Assembly: GCF_010731735.1 (NCBI RefSeq)
Contig: NZ_AP022588.1
Span: forward strand, 5,642,001 to 5,706,000
Origin: Mycolicibacterium sediminis
GTDB taxonomy: Bacteria; Actinomycetota; Actinomycetes; Mycobacteriales; Mycobacteriaceae
DNA: 64,000 nt
Reading direction: 5' to 3'
This document shows, piece after piece, positions 1 to 6,853 of the stretch. The translations under genes and the position numbers were made by a program. Each line of letters starts with the position of its first letter. The first letter of the stretch is position 1. The notes under the pieces are model-generated. The model saw only the letters and a list, made by a program, of their open reading frames with translations. It searched no databases and was not told the DNA's origin.

Positions 1-149
1 ACCGAGAACGCGAGCACGAGCCACACGAATCGTCGCCGGGCGGCGGGCCACAGCGCGCAAAGGATCTGCAGCCCGGCGGTCAGGGGCGCGAGGACGACGA
101 GTCCGTGCACCAGAAGCGCATGAGCAGGCAGGCCGAAGATGGTGGTCAT
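1..149 (-). CDS. DUF2231-like membrane protein (N-terminal fragment)
   Basis: Only the first 49-50 codons are inside the window; the gene continues past the left edge. The ATG is the reverse complement of bases 147-149. The N-terminus (MTTIFGLPAHALLVH) followed by a hydrophobic stretch and a basic loop (AARRRF) matches, as I remember it, the start of actinobacterial DUF2231 membrane proteins, which have four membrane spans and no assigned reaction. Nothing downstream can be checked, so the family call is tentative. Confidence 0.55.
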   Translation of the reverse strand, partial: MTTIFGLPAHALLVHGLVVLAPLTAGLQILCALWPAARRRFVWLVLAFS

Positions 150-203
150 GGGCGCTCCCGGGCTCGGCGACACCTCAACATAGAGCGTCGGCGGTGGCGC
201 CGA

Positions 204-554
204 TCAGCCTTGGGCCAATTCCCTTGCGCGCTGTGCGACGGCCCGCCAGGCCTGGCGTTCCTGGGGCGGCAGTTGCGACCAGCAGTCGGTTGAGTCCTGG
301 CAGCAGAGTTCGGCGTCCTCCGGCGACATCCCGCGCTCCACCAACCACGTACGACAAAGCTGGACGGCGAGGCTCTCGTCGGCGAGTGCGCCTTCGTCGG
401 ATGCCGGCATTGCCCGGATGAACGCGATGTCAGCGTCGATCCGCTCCGATGCGGAGCGCCGAGACCCGGCCCACCACGAGCCGATGCGGATACCGATGGT
501 TCCCGCCGTCGCGGCGACGATTAGGCACATTAAGACCTCGTTGGCGAGCAACAC
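204..554 (-). CDS. Small membrane-anchored protein, unknown function
   Basis: A 116-residue protein with one hydrophobic N-terminal segment (about residues 2-24, containing LIVAATAGTIGI) and then a soluble acidic domain with three Cys residues near the C-terminus (VQLCRTW and ELCCQD). GTG 554 is preferred because a G-rich Shine-Dalgarno (GGTGGGGGGATC) lies just upstream; an internal ATG at 530 would remove eight residues. It is probably anchored in the membrane with the C-terminus outside. I do not recognise a family. It lies downstream of the three tandem PGRS-like genes on the same strand but is separated from them by two hairpins, so it is probably transcribed separately. Confidence 0.6.
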   Translation of the reverse strand: MLLANEVLMCLIVAATAGTIGIRIGSWWAGSRRSASERIDADIAFIRAMPASDEGALADESLAVQLCRTWLVERGMSPEDAELCCQDSTDCWSQLPPQERQAWRAVAQRARELAQG

Positions 555-830
555 GCCGATCCCCCCACCTGTCGGCAAATTTCGCCGCCCCTTTGGGCAC
601 CCTACCCTGGCCGACGGACCGAGATGAACCGTAGGGCCATAAGCATCCCTGAGCAGCAGATCCGTGATGACGAGTCGGTCGTACGTCATTCGCTTTGCAC
701 GTCAAGCCCCTCGGCCCAGAGGAACAGCGAACTTTGGTTCACATGTGCCCAAGCAAACTGCCGTCGGCGTCGATTCCTGCGTCGCACGCGTCGGTGCCGC
801 GACACATGGGCGACTCGGACGGTGATGTAC

Positions 831-887
831 CGAGTGGCCAGTTCACTTGCGCTGCACGCGCGGAGAACGCACGCAAGTGGCCACTCG
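831..887. repeat. Imperfect intergenic palindrome
   Basis: The left arm CGAGTGGCCA-(5 nt)-CTTGCG pairs with the right arm CGCAAGTGGCCACTCG; the left arm carries a 5-nt bulge. The loop is about 20 nt. It lies just beyond the first PGRS-like gene's terminator and resembles the other long intergenic palindromes in this window in layout but not in sequence. Confidence 0.6.
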
Positions 888-907
888 ACGAGCGACTTGT
901 AGACGAA

Positions 908-940
908 TCCGGGAGCGTCAGCATCGCTGACGCTCCCGGA
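908..940 (-). terminator. Hairpin terminator after PGRS-like gene 1
   Basis: A perfect 14-bp stem (TCCGGGAGCGTCAG pairing with CTGACGCTCCCGGA) with a 5-nt loop, about 40 bp past the stop codon of the gene at 982-2328. There is no clear U-tract, as is common for mycobacterial terminators. The same hairpin recurs at 2826-2858 and 4918-4948. Confidence 0.7.
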
Positions 941-981
941 AATGATTGTTTCCGCAGGCGTTTCGAGCCCGGCGTCAGTGG

Positions 982-2328
982 TCAGGCGCCCGAGCCGGGT
1001 TGGCCGTCGTTTCCAGCCTTGCCATCGGCGCCCGGGGTGCTGCCGGTACCGCCCTTGCCGACGGAGCCTGCCTGGCCGGCCTGACCCGGGGTGCCAGGCC
1101 GGCCGTTCTGACTCGCGTCGGCGGAGTTGGTGCCACCGGCACCGGGAGCGCCGCCATTGCCGCCATTGCCGGCGCCTCCGCCGTTGCCGCCGGTTCCGAC
1201 GGTCCCCGCGCCGGTGAAGAACGGGATGAAACCACCCGAGCCGGCAGCACCGCCATCGCCACCGGCGGCGCCATTGCCACCGTCCCCACCCCTGCCGCCG
1301 TTGCCGCCGTTGCCGGCCAAGCGACGTGCATCGGTGTTGTTGCCGCCCGCACCGCCGGCGCCACCGATGCCGCCGTCGGCACCGTTGCCGCCACTTCCGC
1401 CGCTGCCACCGCTGCCGCCGGTACCGAACAGGAACCCACCCGTGCCGCCGGCACCACCGTTGCCGCCGGCGACTCCATTCACACCCGCCGCGCCGTTGCC
1501 GCCGGATCCGCCGAGAGCGCCGTATCCGAGATTGAAGGCGTCGCTGCCACCCTTCCCGCCTGCACCGCCGTTGCCGCCACCGAACAGAGCGTTGCCACCA
1601 TTGCCCCCGGCGGAGGCGAAGCCCATCCCCGGTCCCCCGCTTGCGCCCGGGCCGCCGTCGCCGCCGTTGCCACCGAGGGGACCGCCGAGACCGCCTGGTG
1701 CGCCGGGGAGGTCGCCAATCGGGCGATTCAGGTCAGTCAAACCGGCGCCCGCACCGCCGACGCCGCCGTTCTGCAGGCCGGCTCCGTCGGCGCCGGGTGT
1801 GGCCGGCCGGGGAGGTATGGGCGACGAGTCGGCAGCGGTGCCGTTGGCGGCCGAGGTGGTTGCGGTCGGGTTCACTCCGTTCGCGCCGCTGGCACCGTTG
1901 CCGCCATTGCCGCCGTCACCGATGAACAGCCCACCGTCGCCGCCGTTGCCTCCCGACTGCCCGGATAGCAGCACCGGGGTGTACCCCTTGCCACCGTTAC
2001 CCGCGAACAAGCCTGCGTTGCCACCGTTGGGGCTCGCCAGCGTCCCGTCGACACCGTTGCCAACGAAGATGTTGAGTCCGGGGATCAGCCCAGCGATGTC
2101 GAAGATCGGATCGAACAGACTGGCACTCAGCCCGGCCCCACCGAAGAAGTCCAACCCCGGAATCTCGAACTGCGCGGGAACCGGCGCGACCGGAGCAGCC
2201 TGCGCGGCCGGAGTCACAAGTAAAGCGGCAACCGGAGCGGCGAGAAGCATTCCCGCGCCACCTAGGACAGCGGTCGCAGCCACCATCGGCTTTCGCGCGA
2301 GGCAACGGCGATTCTGACCACTGGACAT
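982..2328 (-). CDS. Secreted PGRS-like glycine-rich repeat protein 1 (no PE domain)
   Basis: A 448-residue protein with an N-terminal export signal: basic head (residues 1-14), hydrophobic core from about 17 to 40, and a likely cleavage after AQA near residue 45. A conserved non-repetitive block follows (QFEIPGLDFFGG, then LIPGLNIFVGNGVDGT), then about 330 residues of Gly-Gly-Asn/Ala-type repeats interrupted by short hydrophobic bits such as FLFG and FIPFF. This is the composition of the PGRS half of mycobacterial PE_PGRS proteins, but the roughly 100-residue PE domain is missing and replaced by a signal peptide. The ATG follows a good ribosome site (AGGGAGAATC). It is closest to the next paralogue (2900-4249). 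A surface or secreted structural role is inference only. Confidence 0.85.
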   Translation of the reverse strand: MSSGQNRRCLARKPMVAATAVLGGAGMLLAAPVAALLVTPAAQAAPVAPVPAQFEIPGLDFFGGAGLSASLFDPIFDIAGLIPGLNIFVGNGVDGTLASPNGGNAGLFAGNGGKGYTPVLLSGQSGGNGGDGGLFIGDGGNGGNGASGANGVNPTATTSAANGTAADSSPIPPRPATPGADGAGLQNGGVGGAGAGLTDLNRPIGDLPGAPGGLGGPLGGNGGDGGPGASGGPGMGFASAGGNGGNALFGGGNGGAGGKGGSDAFNLGYGALGGSGGNGAAGVNGVAGGNGGAGGTGGFLFGTGGSGGSGGSGGNGADGGIGGAGGAGGNNTDARRLAGNGGNGGRGGDGGNGAAGGDGGAAGSGGFIPFFTGAGTVGTGGNGGGAGNGGNGGAPGAGGTNSADASQNGRPGTPGQAGQAGSVGKGGTGSTPGADGKAGNDGQPGSGA

Positions 2329-2370
2329 GATTCTCCCTGGAGTGATTTGGTGCGGGCTAACAGCTCCAGC

Positions 2371-2376
2371 AACATA
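2371..2376 (-). promoter_or_regulatory. Shared -10 element, PGRS-like gene 1
   Basis: On the minus strand this reads TATGTT followed by GCTG, 43 bp before the start codon. The pattern TANGTTGCT occurs at 43-46 bp before all five PGRS-like genes in the window and fits the mycobacterial TANNNT -10 box. No conserved -35 box is obvious. Confidence 0.6.
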
Positions 2377-2681
2377 CCAACCGTTTCATTCGGTCGTCGG
2401 GGATCGGCGTCGCAGTGAACTACGGGCCCTTCTCGTCACACGCGGTTGTTTCGCACGCAGCGACTCGTCGTCACCGGCCAATGGTGATGAGCCAGTCCAC
2501 AAGGCTGTTGCGACGGTGAACAAAATCCTGTTCAAGATGTCGCACATGGTTGCCGATAGCCTTCACCTCATTGGAAGCAGGTCCGGCGTTCGTCACACTC
2601 CACCGGCACCCGTCCGTGCCCCATCACCGCTTTGGCGTGACACACGGAATCTGCGATCTCATCAAGATTTGGCACAGCCAA

Positions 2682-2696
2682 TTAGCTGACAGCAAA
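2682..2696. promoter_or_regulatory. Shared upstream dyad (TTNNC-N5-GCAAA), PGRS-like gene 1
   Basis: The sequence TTAGCTGACAGCAAA lies 354 bp before the start codon. Equivalent 15-bp sites lie 349-370 bp before the other four PGRS-like genes. The dyad form suggests a site for a dimeric DNA-binding protein. The rest of 2329-2825 shows no gene. Confidence 0.5.
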
Positions 2697-2825
2697 TCAT
2701 GGAGCCGACGCGGCATCGATTCGGCGTCGCATCGAGGCAACGACCAGCATCCCGACGAGCGGGTGATGATCGTTGCCGGATGTCCGATGCCTTGCGCGAT
2801 CAAACGCGAATTCAATGCAGACGAG

Positions 2826-2858
2826 TCCGGGAGCGTCAGCATCGCTGACGCTCCCGGA
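2826..2858 (-). terminator. Hairpin terminator after PGRS-like gene 2
   Basis: The same 14-bp stem and CATCG loop as at 908-940, and the flanking bases are also largely conserved (GACGA before it, AATGATTG after it). It lies about 40 bp past the stop of the gene at 2900-4249. Confidence 0.7.
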
Positions 2859-2899
2859 AATGATTGTCGTCGCAGCCCTTTCGGGTCAGGCGTCAATGT

Positions 2900-4249
2900 T
2901 TACGCACCGAAACCGGGCTGGCCGTCGTTGCCACTCTTGCCGTCGGTGCCCGGGGTGCTGCCGGTACCGCCCTTGCCGACCGAGCCTGCCTGGCCGGCCT
3001 GACCCGGAGTGCCAGGCGTTCCGTTCTGAGTCGCGTCAGCAGAGTTGGTTCCGCCGGCGCCGGGGGCGCCGCCATTGCCGCCATTGCCGGCGGCTCCGCC
3101 GTTGCCGCCCGCGCCGACGGTTCCGGCGCCGGTGAAGAACGGGATGAAACCACCGCCGCCAGCCGCGCCGCCGTTGCCACCGTTCGCGCCGTTGCCACCG
3201 TCCCCACCCCTGCCGCCATTACCGCCGTTGCCGGCCGGGGAGGCTGGGTCGTCGTTGTTGCCGCCCGCGCCGCCGGCGCCACCGGTACCGCCGTCGGCGC
3301 CGTTGCCACCAAGTCCGCCGCTGCCGCCACTGCCGCCGGTGCCGAACAGGAACCCACCCGTACCGCCGGCACCACCGTTGCCGCCGGCGACTCCATTCAC
3401 ACCCGCGGCAGCGTTACCGCCAGCGCCACCGTTGGCGCCATACCCCTTGAAGGTGAGGCCAAGGTCGTCACCACCCCGCCCACCGGCGCCGCCGTTGCCG
3501 CCGCCGAACAGCGCATCGCCGCCGGTTCCTCCGCCAGAGGCGAACTGGGCATCGGTCCCGTCTGCACCCGCACCGCCGTCGCCGCCGTTACCGCCGAGTG
3601 TTCCGCCGAGACCGCCTTGTGCGCCTGGGAAGTCACCGACCTGTCCGAAGTTCTGACTGAAGGGTGCGCCGGCACCGCCCACGCCGCCGTTCTGCAGACC
3701 GGCCCCGTCGGCGCCGGGCGTGGCGGGCACTTCTGGTGCAACCGACGAGTTGGCATTGGTTCCGTTGGCCGCCGACGTGGTCGCTGTCGGGTTCACCCCG
3801 TTCGCGCCGCTGGCGCCGTTGCCGCCATTGCCGCCGTCACCGATGAACAGGCCACCGTTGCCGCCGTTGCCGCCCGACTGCCCGGATAGCAGCACCGGGG
3901 TGTACCCCTTGCCACCGTTGCCGGCGAACAGGCCCGCGTTGCCACCGTTGGGACTCGCCAGCGTCCCATCGACACCGTTGCCGACGAAGATGTTGAGTCC
4001 GGGGATCAGTCCGGCGATGTCGAAGATCGGATCGAACAGACTGGCACTCAGCCCGGAGCCACCGAAGAAGTCCAACCCCGGAATCTCGAACTGCGCGGGA
4101 ACCGGCGCGACCGGAGCAGCCTGCGCGGCCGGAGCGACGAGTAAAGCGGCAACCGGAGCGGCGAGAAGCATTCCCGCGCCACCAAGGACAGCGGTTGCTG
4201 CCATCGTCCGCCTCTGCGCGACGCTCTTGCGATCCTGACGACTTGACAT
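2900..4249 (-). CDS. Secreted PGRS-like glycine-rich repeat protein 2 (no PE domain)
   Basis: A 449-residue paralogue of the gene at 982-2328, nearly identical over the signal peptide (LGGAGMLLAAPVAALL, AAQA cleavage region), the conserved block after it (QFEIPGLDFFGGSGLSAS) and the C-terminal end (SVGKGGTGSTPG). The central Gly-Gly-Asn repeats differ in number and in small insertions. ATG 4249 is chosen because it has a ribosome site (AGGGAGAAC) and begins the conserved signal peptide; an upstream in-frame start at 4429 would add 60 residues unlike the paralogues and is rejected. It has its own promoter-like box and terminator, so it is probably a single-gene transcript. No PE domain is present. 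Confidence 0.85.
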   Translation of the reverse strand: MSSRQDRKSVAQRRTMAATAVLGGAGMLLAAPVAALLVAPAAQAAPVAPVPAQFEIPGLDFFGGSGLSASLFDPIFDIAGLIPGLNIFVGNGVDGTLASPNGGNAGLFAGNGGKGYTPVLLSGQSGGNGGNGGLFIGDGGNGGNGASGANGVNPTATTSAANGTNANSSVAPEVPATPGADGAGLQNGGVGGAGAPFSQNFGQVGDFPGAQGGLGGTLGGNGGDGGAGADGTDAQFASGGGTGGDALFGGGNGGAGGRGGDDLGLTFKGYGANGGAGGNAAAGVNGVAGGNGGAGGTGGFLFGTGGSGGSGGLGGNGADGGTGGAGGAGGNNDDPASPAGNGGNGGRGGDGGNGANGGNGGAAGGGGFIPFFTGAGTVGAGGNGGAAGNGGNGGAPGAGGTNSADATQNGTPGTPGQAGQAGSVGKGGTGSTPGTDGKSGNDGQPGFGA

Positions 4250-4294
4250 TGTTCTCCCTGAAAATGTTCTGAGTGCGGGTCTACCGGCTTCAGC

Positions 4295-4300
4295 AACATA
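4295..4300 (-). promoter_or_regulatory. Shared -10 element, PGRS-like gene 2
   Basis: TATGTT followed by GCTG on the minus strand, 46 bp before the start codon, in the same position as in the paralogues. Confidence 0.6.
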
Positions 4301-4612
4301 CCAACACGACGGCCAAATGAGTGATCTTGAGCCGGTTGCAGGGAAGGATCGCTGCACAGTGCAGTTCGGAATCGTCACCCGCAACGCCCTTGCGTTCGGC
4401 CAGTTAACGGTCGTGTCTATCTGCGCCAAGGCCTCGGTTTGCGCAGAAAAACCAGTTCAGCGCCTCTCAAGCGATCGCCATCGGATGCAATAACTGCCGC
4501 TGTTACGTCTTCAGCAAGTGCTCCCTAAGCCCCCACACAGCATCCCGTTTCCGTACGGTGAGCATCCTTCAAATTCGCGCTCGACAGACGGTTGCCCGAT
4601 GTTACGGAGTAC

Positions 4613-4627
4613 TTAACCAACAGCAAA
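4613..4627. promoter_or_regulatory. Shared upstream dyad, PGRS-like gene 2
   Basis: The sequence TTAACCAACAGCAAA lies 364 bp before the start codon. It is the weakest left half of the five sites but has an intact GCAAA half. The remaining bases of 4250-4917 show no gene. Confidence 0.45.
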
Positions 4628-4917
4628 CACTGCTCAGTCACGCGGTCCGAACGCCGAATCAGAGTGGTCTCAATCCGTCAACGCCGACGCCGAGGTTTCG
4701 ACGATCGTCGAAGGAGCGTTGCCAAGCCAGATCCTGGCTGGCGCAGAGATCTACTGATCATCGATCGATGCAACGCGGGTGGGGTTTTCCGATCGGCTCA
4801 TTCAAGGGAAAGGTCGAGGGGCGACGACTCGCGCACAAGGCGAACCGCAGAAGGCACAAGCTTCGTCGGTCCATGTACTGGCCGCCGTATTGGTGCGAGT
4901 AGTCCGACCGAACGAAA

Positions 4918-4948
4918 CCGGGAGCGTCAGCATGGCTGACGCTCCCGG
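4918..4948 (-). terminator. Hairpin terminator after PGRS-like gene 3
   Basis: A 13-bp stem identical to the two other copies, with loop CATGG instead of CATCG, about 40 bp past the stop codon of the gene at 4991-6331. The flanking sequence has diverged more than in the other two copies. Confidence 0.7.
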
Positions 4949-4990
4949 ATTCTGTTGCCTACCGAACCCTCTTGGGGTCAGTGGATCACG

Positions 4991-6331
4991 CTACGGGTTG
5001 GGCGCACCCCCCGTGCCGGGAGCACCGGCGGTGCCATCACCGCCCGGAGTGCTGCCGGTTCCGCCCTTTCCTGCGGTGCCGCCCTCGCCTGGGGTACCGG
5101 GAGCGCCAGGAGCGCCGCTGTTCGCAGCGGTCGTGGTGTTGGTTCCACCGACACCGCCTGCGCCTGCGTTGCCGCCAGCGCCGCCGTTACCGCCCTTGCC
5201 ACCCGCACCGACAGTTCCCGATCCCGTGAAGAACGGGATGAAGCCGCCGCCGCCCGCCGCGCCGCCATTACCGCCGTTGGCTCCGTTGCCACCATTGCCG
5301 CCGTCGCCACCATCGCCACCGACACCTGCGAGAGCAGCGACACCGTTGGTGTCGCCGCCCGCGCCGCCGACGCCACCGTTGCCGCCAGCAGACCCGTTGC
5401 CACCCGACCCGCCGCTGCCACCGCTGCCGCCGGCACCGAACAGGAAGCCGCCCTTGCCGCCAGCTCCACCGTTACCGCCTGCTACACCGTCGATGCCTGC
5501 AGCACCGTTACCGCCACTACCTCCGTTAGCGCCGTAACTGCCAAAGGCGTCGCTACCGCCTGCGCCGCCCGCGCCACCGTTGCCACCACCGAAGAGGGCG
5601 TTTCCGCCGTTGCCGCCAGCTGACGCCCACAGCGCGTTCGTGCCGTCTCCGCCCGCGCCACCGTCGCCACCGTTACCGCCCTCGGGACCGCCGTTACCGC
5701 CATTGGCGCCGGGGAACTCACCTACCTGAGGCGTGAATGCCCCCGGGACCCCGTCGCCGCCGGCACCGCCATTTTGATTGCCCACGCCTGCAGCGCCGTT
5801 CGTGGCTTGCAGGGGCGGCACCGCCGTGCGGTCGGCGTCAGTACCGTTGGCAGCCGTGCTCGTGGTGGTGGGGTTTACACCGTTCGCTCCACTGGCGCCG
5901 TTGCCGCCGTTGCCGCCGTCGCCGATGAAGAGTCCGCCGTCGCCTCCGTTGCCGCCTGACTGCCCGGTGAGCAGCAGCGGCGTGTAACCGTTGCCGCCGT
6001 TGCCGGCGAACAGCCCGGCGTTACCACCGTTGGGGCTAGCCAGCGTCCCGTCGACACCGTTGCCGATGAAGATGTTGAGTCCGGGGATCAGCCCGGCGAT
6101 GTCGAAGATCGGATCGAGCAGGGCCGCGCTGAGGCCGGACCCACCGAAGAAGTCCAAGCCCGGAATCTCGAACTGTGCGGGTAGCGGCGCGAGCGGAGCC
6201 GCTTGTGCGCCTGGAGCCACGAGCAAAGCAGCGACCGGGGCTGCCAGAAGTATTCCGGCGCTACCGAGCGCAGCGGTAGCTGCCATCGACGGACTGCGCC
6301 GACCGGCCTTCGTGTTACGACGAGTTGACAT
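4991..6331 (-). CDS. Secreted PGRS-like glycine-rich repeat protein 3 (no PE domain)
   Basis: A 446-residue paralogue of the two preceding genes, transcribed first in the tandem row. The signal peptide (basic head with RRNTKAGRR, core LLAAPVAALL, AQA site) and the QFEIPGLDFFGGSGLSA and LIPGLNIFIGNGVDGT blocks are conserved; the repeat region and C-terminus (GTGGAPNP) are more diverged than between copies 1 and 2, so this is the older split. ATG 6331 has a good ribosome site (AGGGGAGCACA). An upstream start at 6367 is possible but less likely. The protein is predicted to be exported, but its location and function are unknown. Confidence 0.85.
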   Translation of the reverse strand: MSTRRNTKAGRRSPSMAATAALGSAGILLAAPVAALLVAPGAQAAPLAPLPAQFEIPGLDFFGGSGLSAALLDPIFDIAGLIPGLNIFIGNGVDGTLASPNGGNAGLFAGNGGNGYTPLLLTGQSGGNGGDGGLFIGDGGNGGNGASGANGVNPTTTSTAANGTDADRTAVPPLQATNGAAGVGNQNGGAGGDGVPGAFTPQVGEFPGANGGNGGPEGGNGGDGGAGGDGTNALWASAGGNGGNALFGGGNGGAGGAGGSDAFGSYGANGGSGGNGAAGIDGVAGGNGGAGGKGGFLFGAGGSGGSGGSGGNGSAGGNGGVGGAGGDTNGVAALAGVGGDGGDGGNGGNGANGGNGGAAGGGGFIPFFTGSGTVGAGGKGGNGGAGGNAGAGGVGGTNTTTAANSGAPGAPGTPGEGGTAGKGGTGSTPGGDGTAGAPGTGGAPNP

Positions 6332-6375
6332 TGTGCTCCCCTGCGAGTTGTGACGCTTGACCACCAAGCATCAGC

Positions 6376-6381
6376 AACATA
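6376..6381 (-). promoter_or_regulatory. Shared -10 element, PGRS-like gene 3
   Basis: TATGTT followed by GCTG on the minus strand, 45 bp before the start codon. Confidence 0.6.
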
Positions 6382-6695
6382 ACAGCTGGTCAATGCCGTG
6401 AGACGGCGAGATTCCGAGCGGAATTAAAGGTCGTTGCCAAAGCAAACTTCGGCGACCAGCGGCCGCGGATGCTGCAGGAACGTCGATAAAAACTGTGGCG
6501 AGTGTCACAAAGTTCGCGCTGGATCGTAAAAGGCCTAGCAGAACGATCATGGGGTTTTGCCACCCCGCCTTCTTCGTGTCTGCGACCTGCAGTTACCTTG
6601 ATGGGCTACGCAAATTCTCAGGCACCTCTCAGATTCTAGTTTGGCCGCGAACAAGATCGAACACGCCGAGGCGCGACACGCTCAAATGAGCCGAA

Positions 6696-6710
6696 TTAGC
6701 CAGTGGCAAA
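6696..6710. promoter_or_regulatory. Shared upstream dyad, PGRS-like gene 3
   Basis: The sequence TTAGCCAGTGGCAAA lies 365 bp before the start codon and is followed by CTCAA, as in the copy at 17736. It sits between fbiC's stop codon (6854) and the PGRS-like gene; no gene is seen in 6332-6853. Confidence 0.5.
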
Positions 6711-6853
6711 CTCAAAGATGGCTCTAGCAGGACATGACATCGGTTGCCAAACAGTTGCCACCGCCGCCCGGATCTCAGAGCCGAGGTCATGTTGACCGTG
6801 TCCCACACATGACCAGACACAAGGGACGAACCCAGCCGGGCGTTCGCCGCCCC

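Larger units (their letters stand above)
555..981. other. Intergenic region with two palindromes
   Basis: No convincing gene was found in these 427 bases. They hold the imperfect palindrome at 831-887 and the terminator-like hairpin at 908-940. A partial copy of the GCAAAC motif seen upstream of the PGRS-like genes occurs near 753-767, with a shorter spacer. Confidence 0.5.

Noticed and set aside
753..767. Sixth copy of the GCAAA dyad in the region before the gene at 204-554
   Set aside because: The left half is weak (TGTGC) and the spacer is 4 instead of 5, so it does not fit the pattern of the five sites.
1127..2317. Pro-rich open frame on the plus strand opposite PGRS-like gene 1 (similar ones opposite 2-5)
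   Set aside because: It is the mirror of the Gly-rich codons (GGN read backwards gives Pro/Ala). It has no ribosome site or domain, and the same artefact appears opposite every PGRS-like gene.
982..6331. Repeats in the tandem PGRS-like genes as a possible CRISPR array
   Set aside because: The repeats are short, irregular, in coding frame and lack spacer structure or cas genes.
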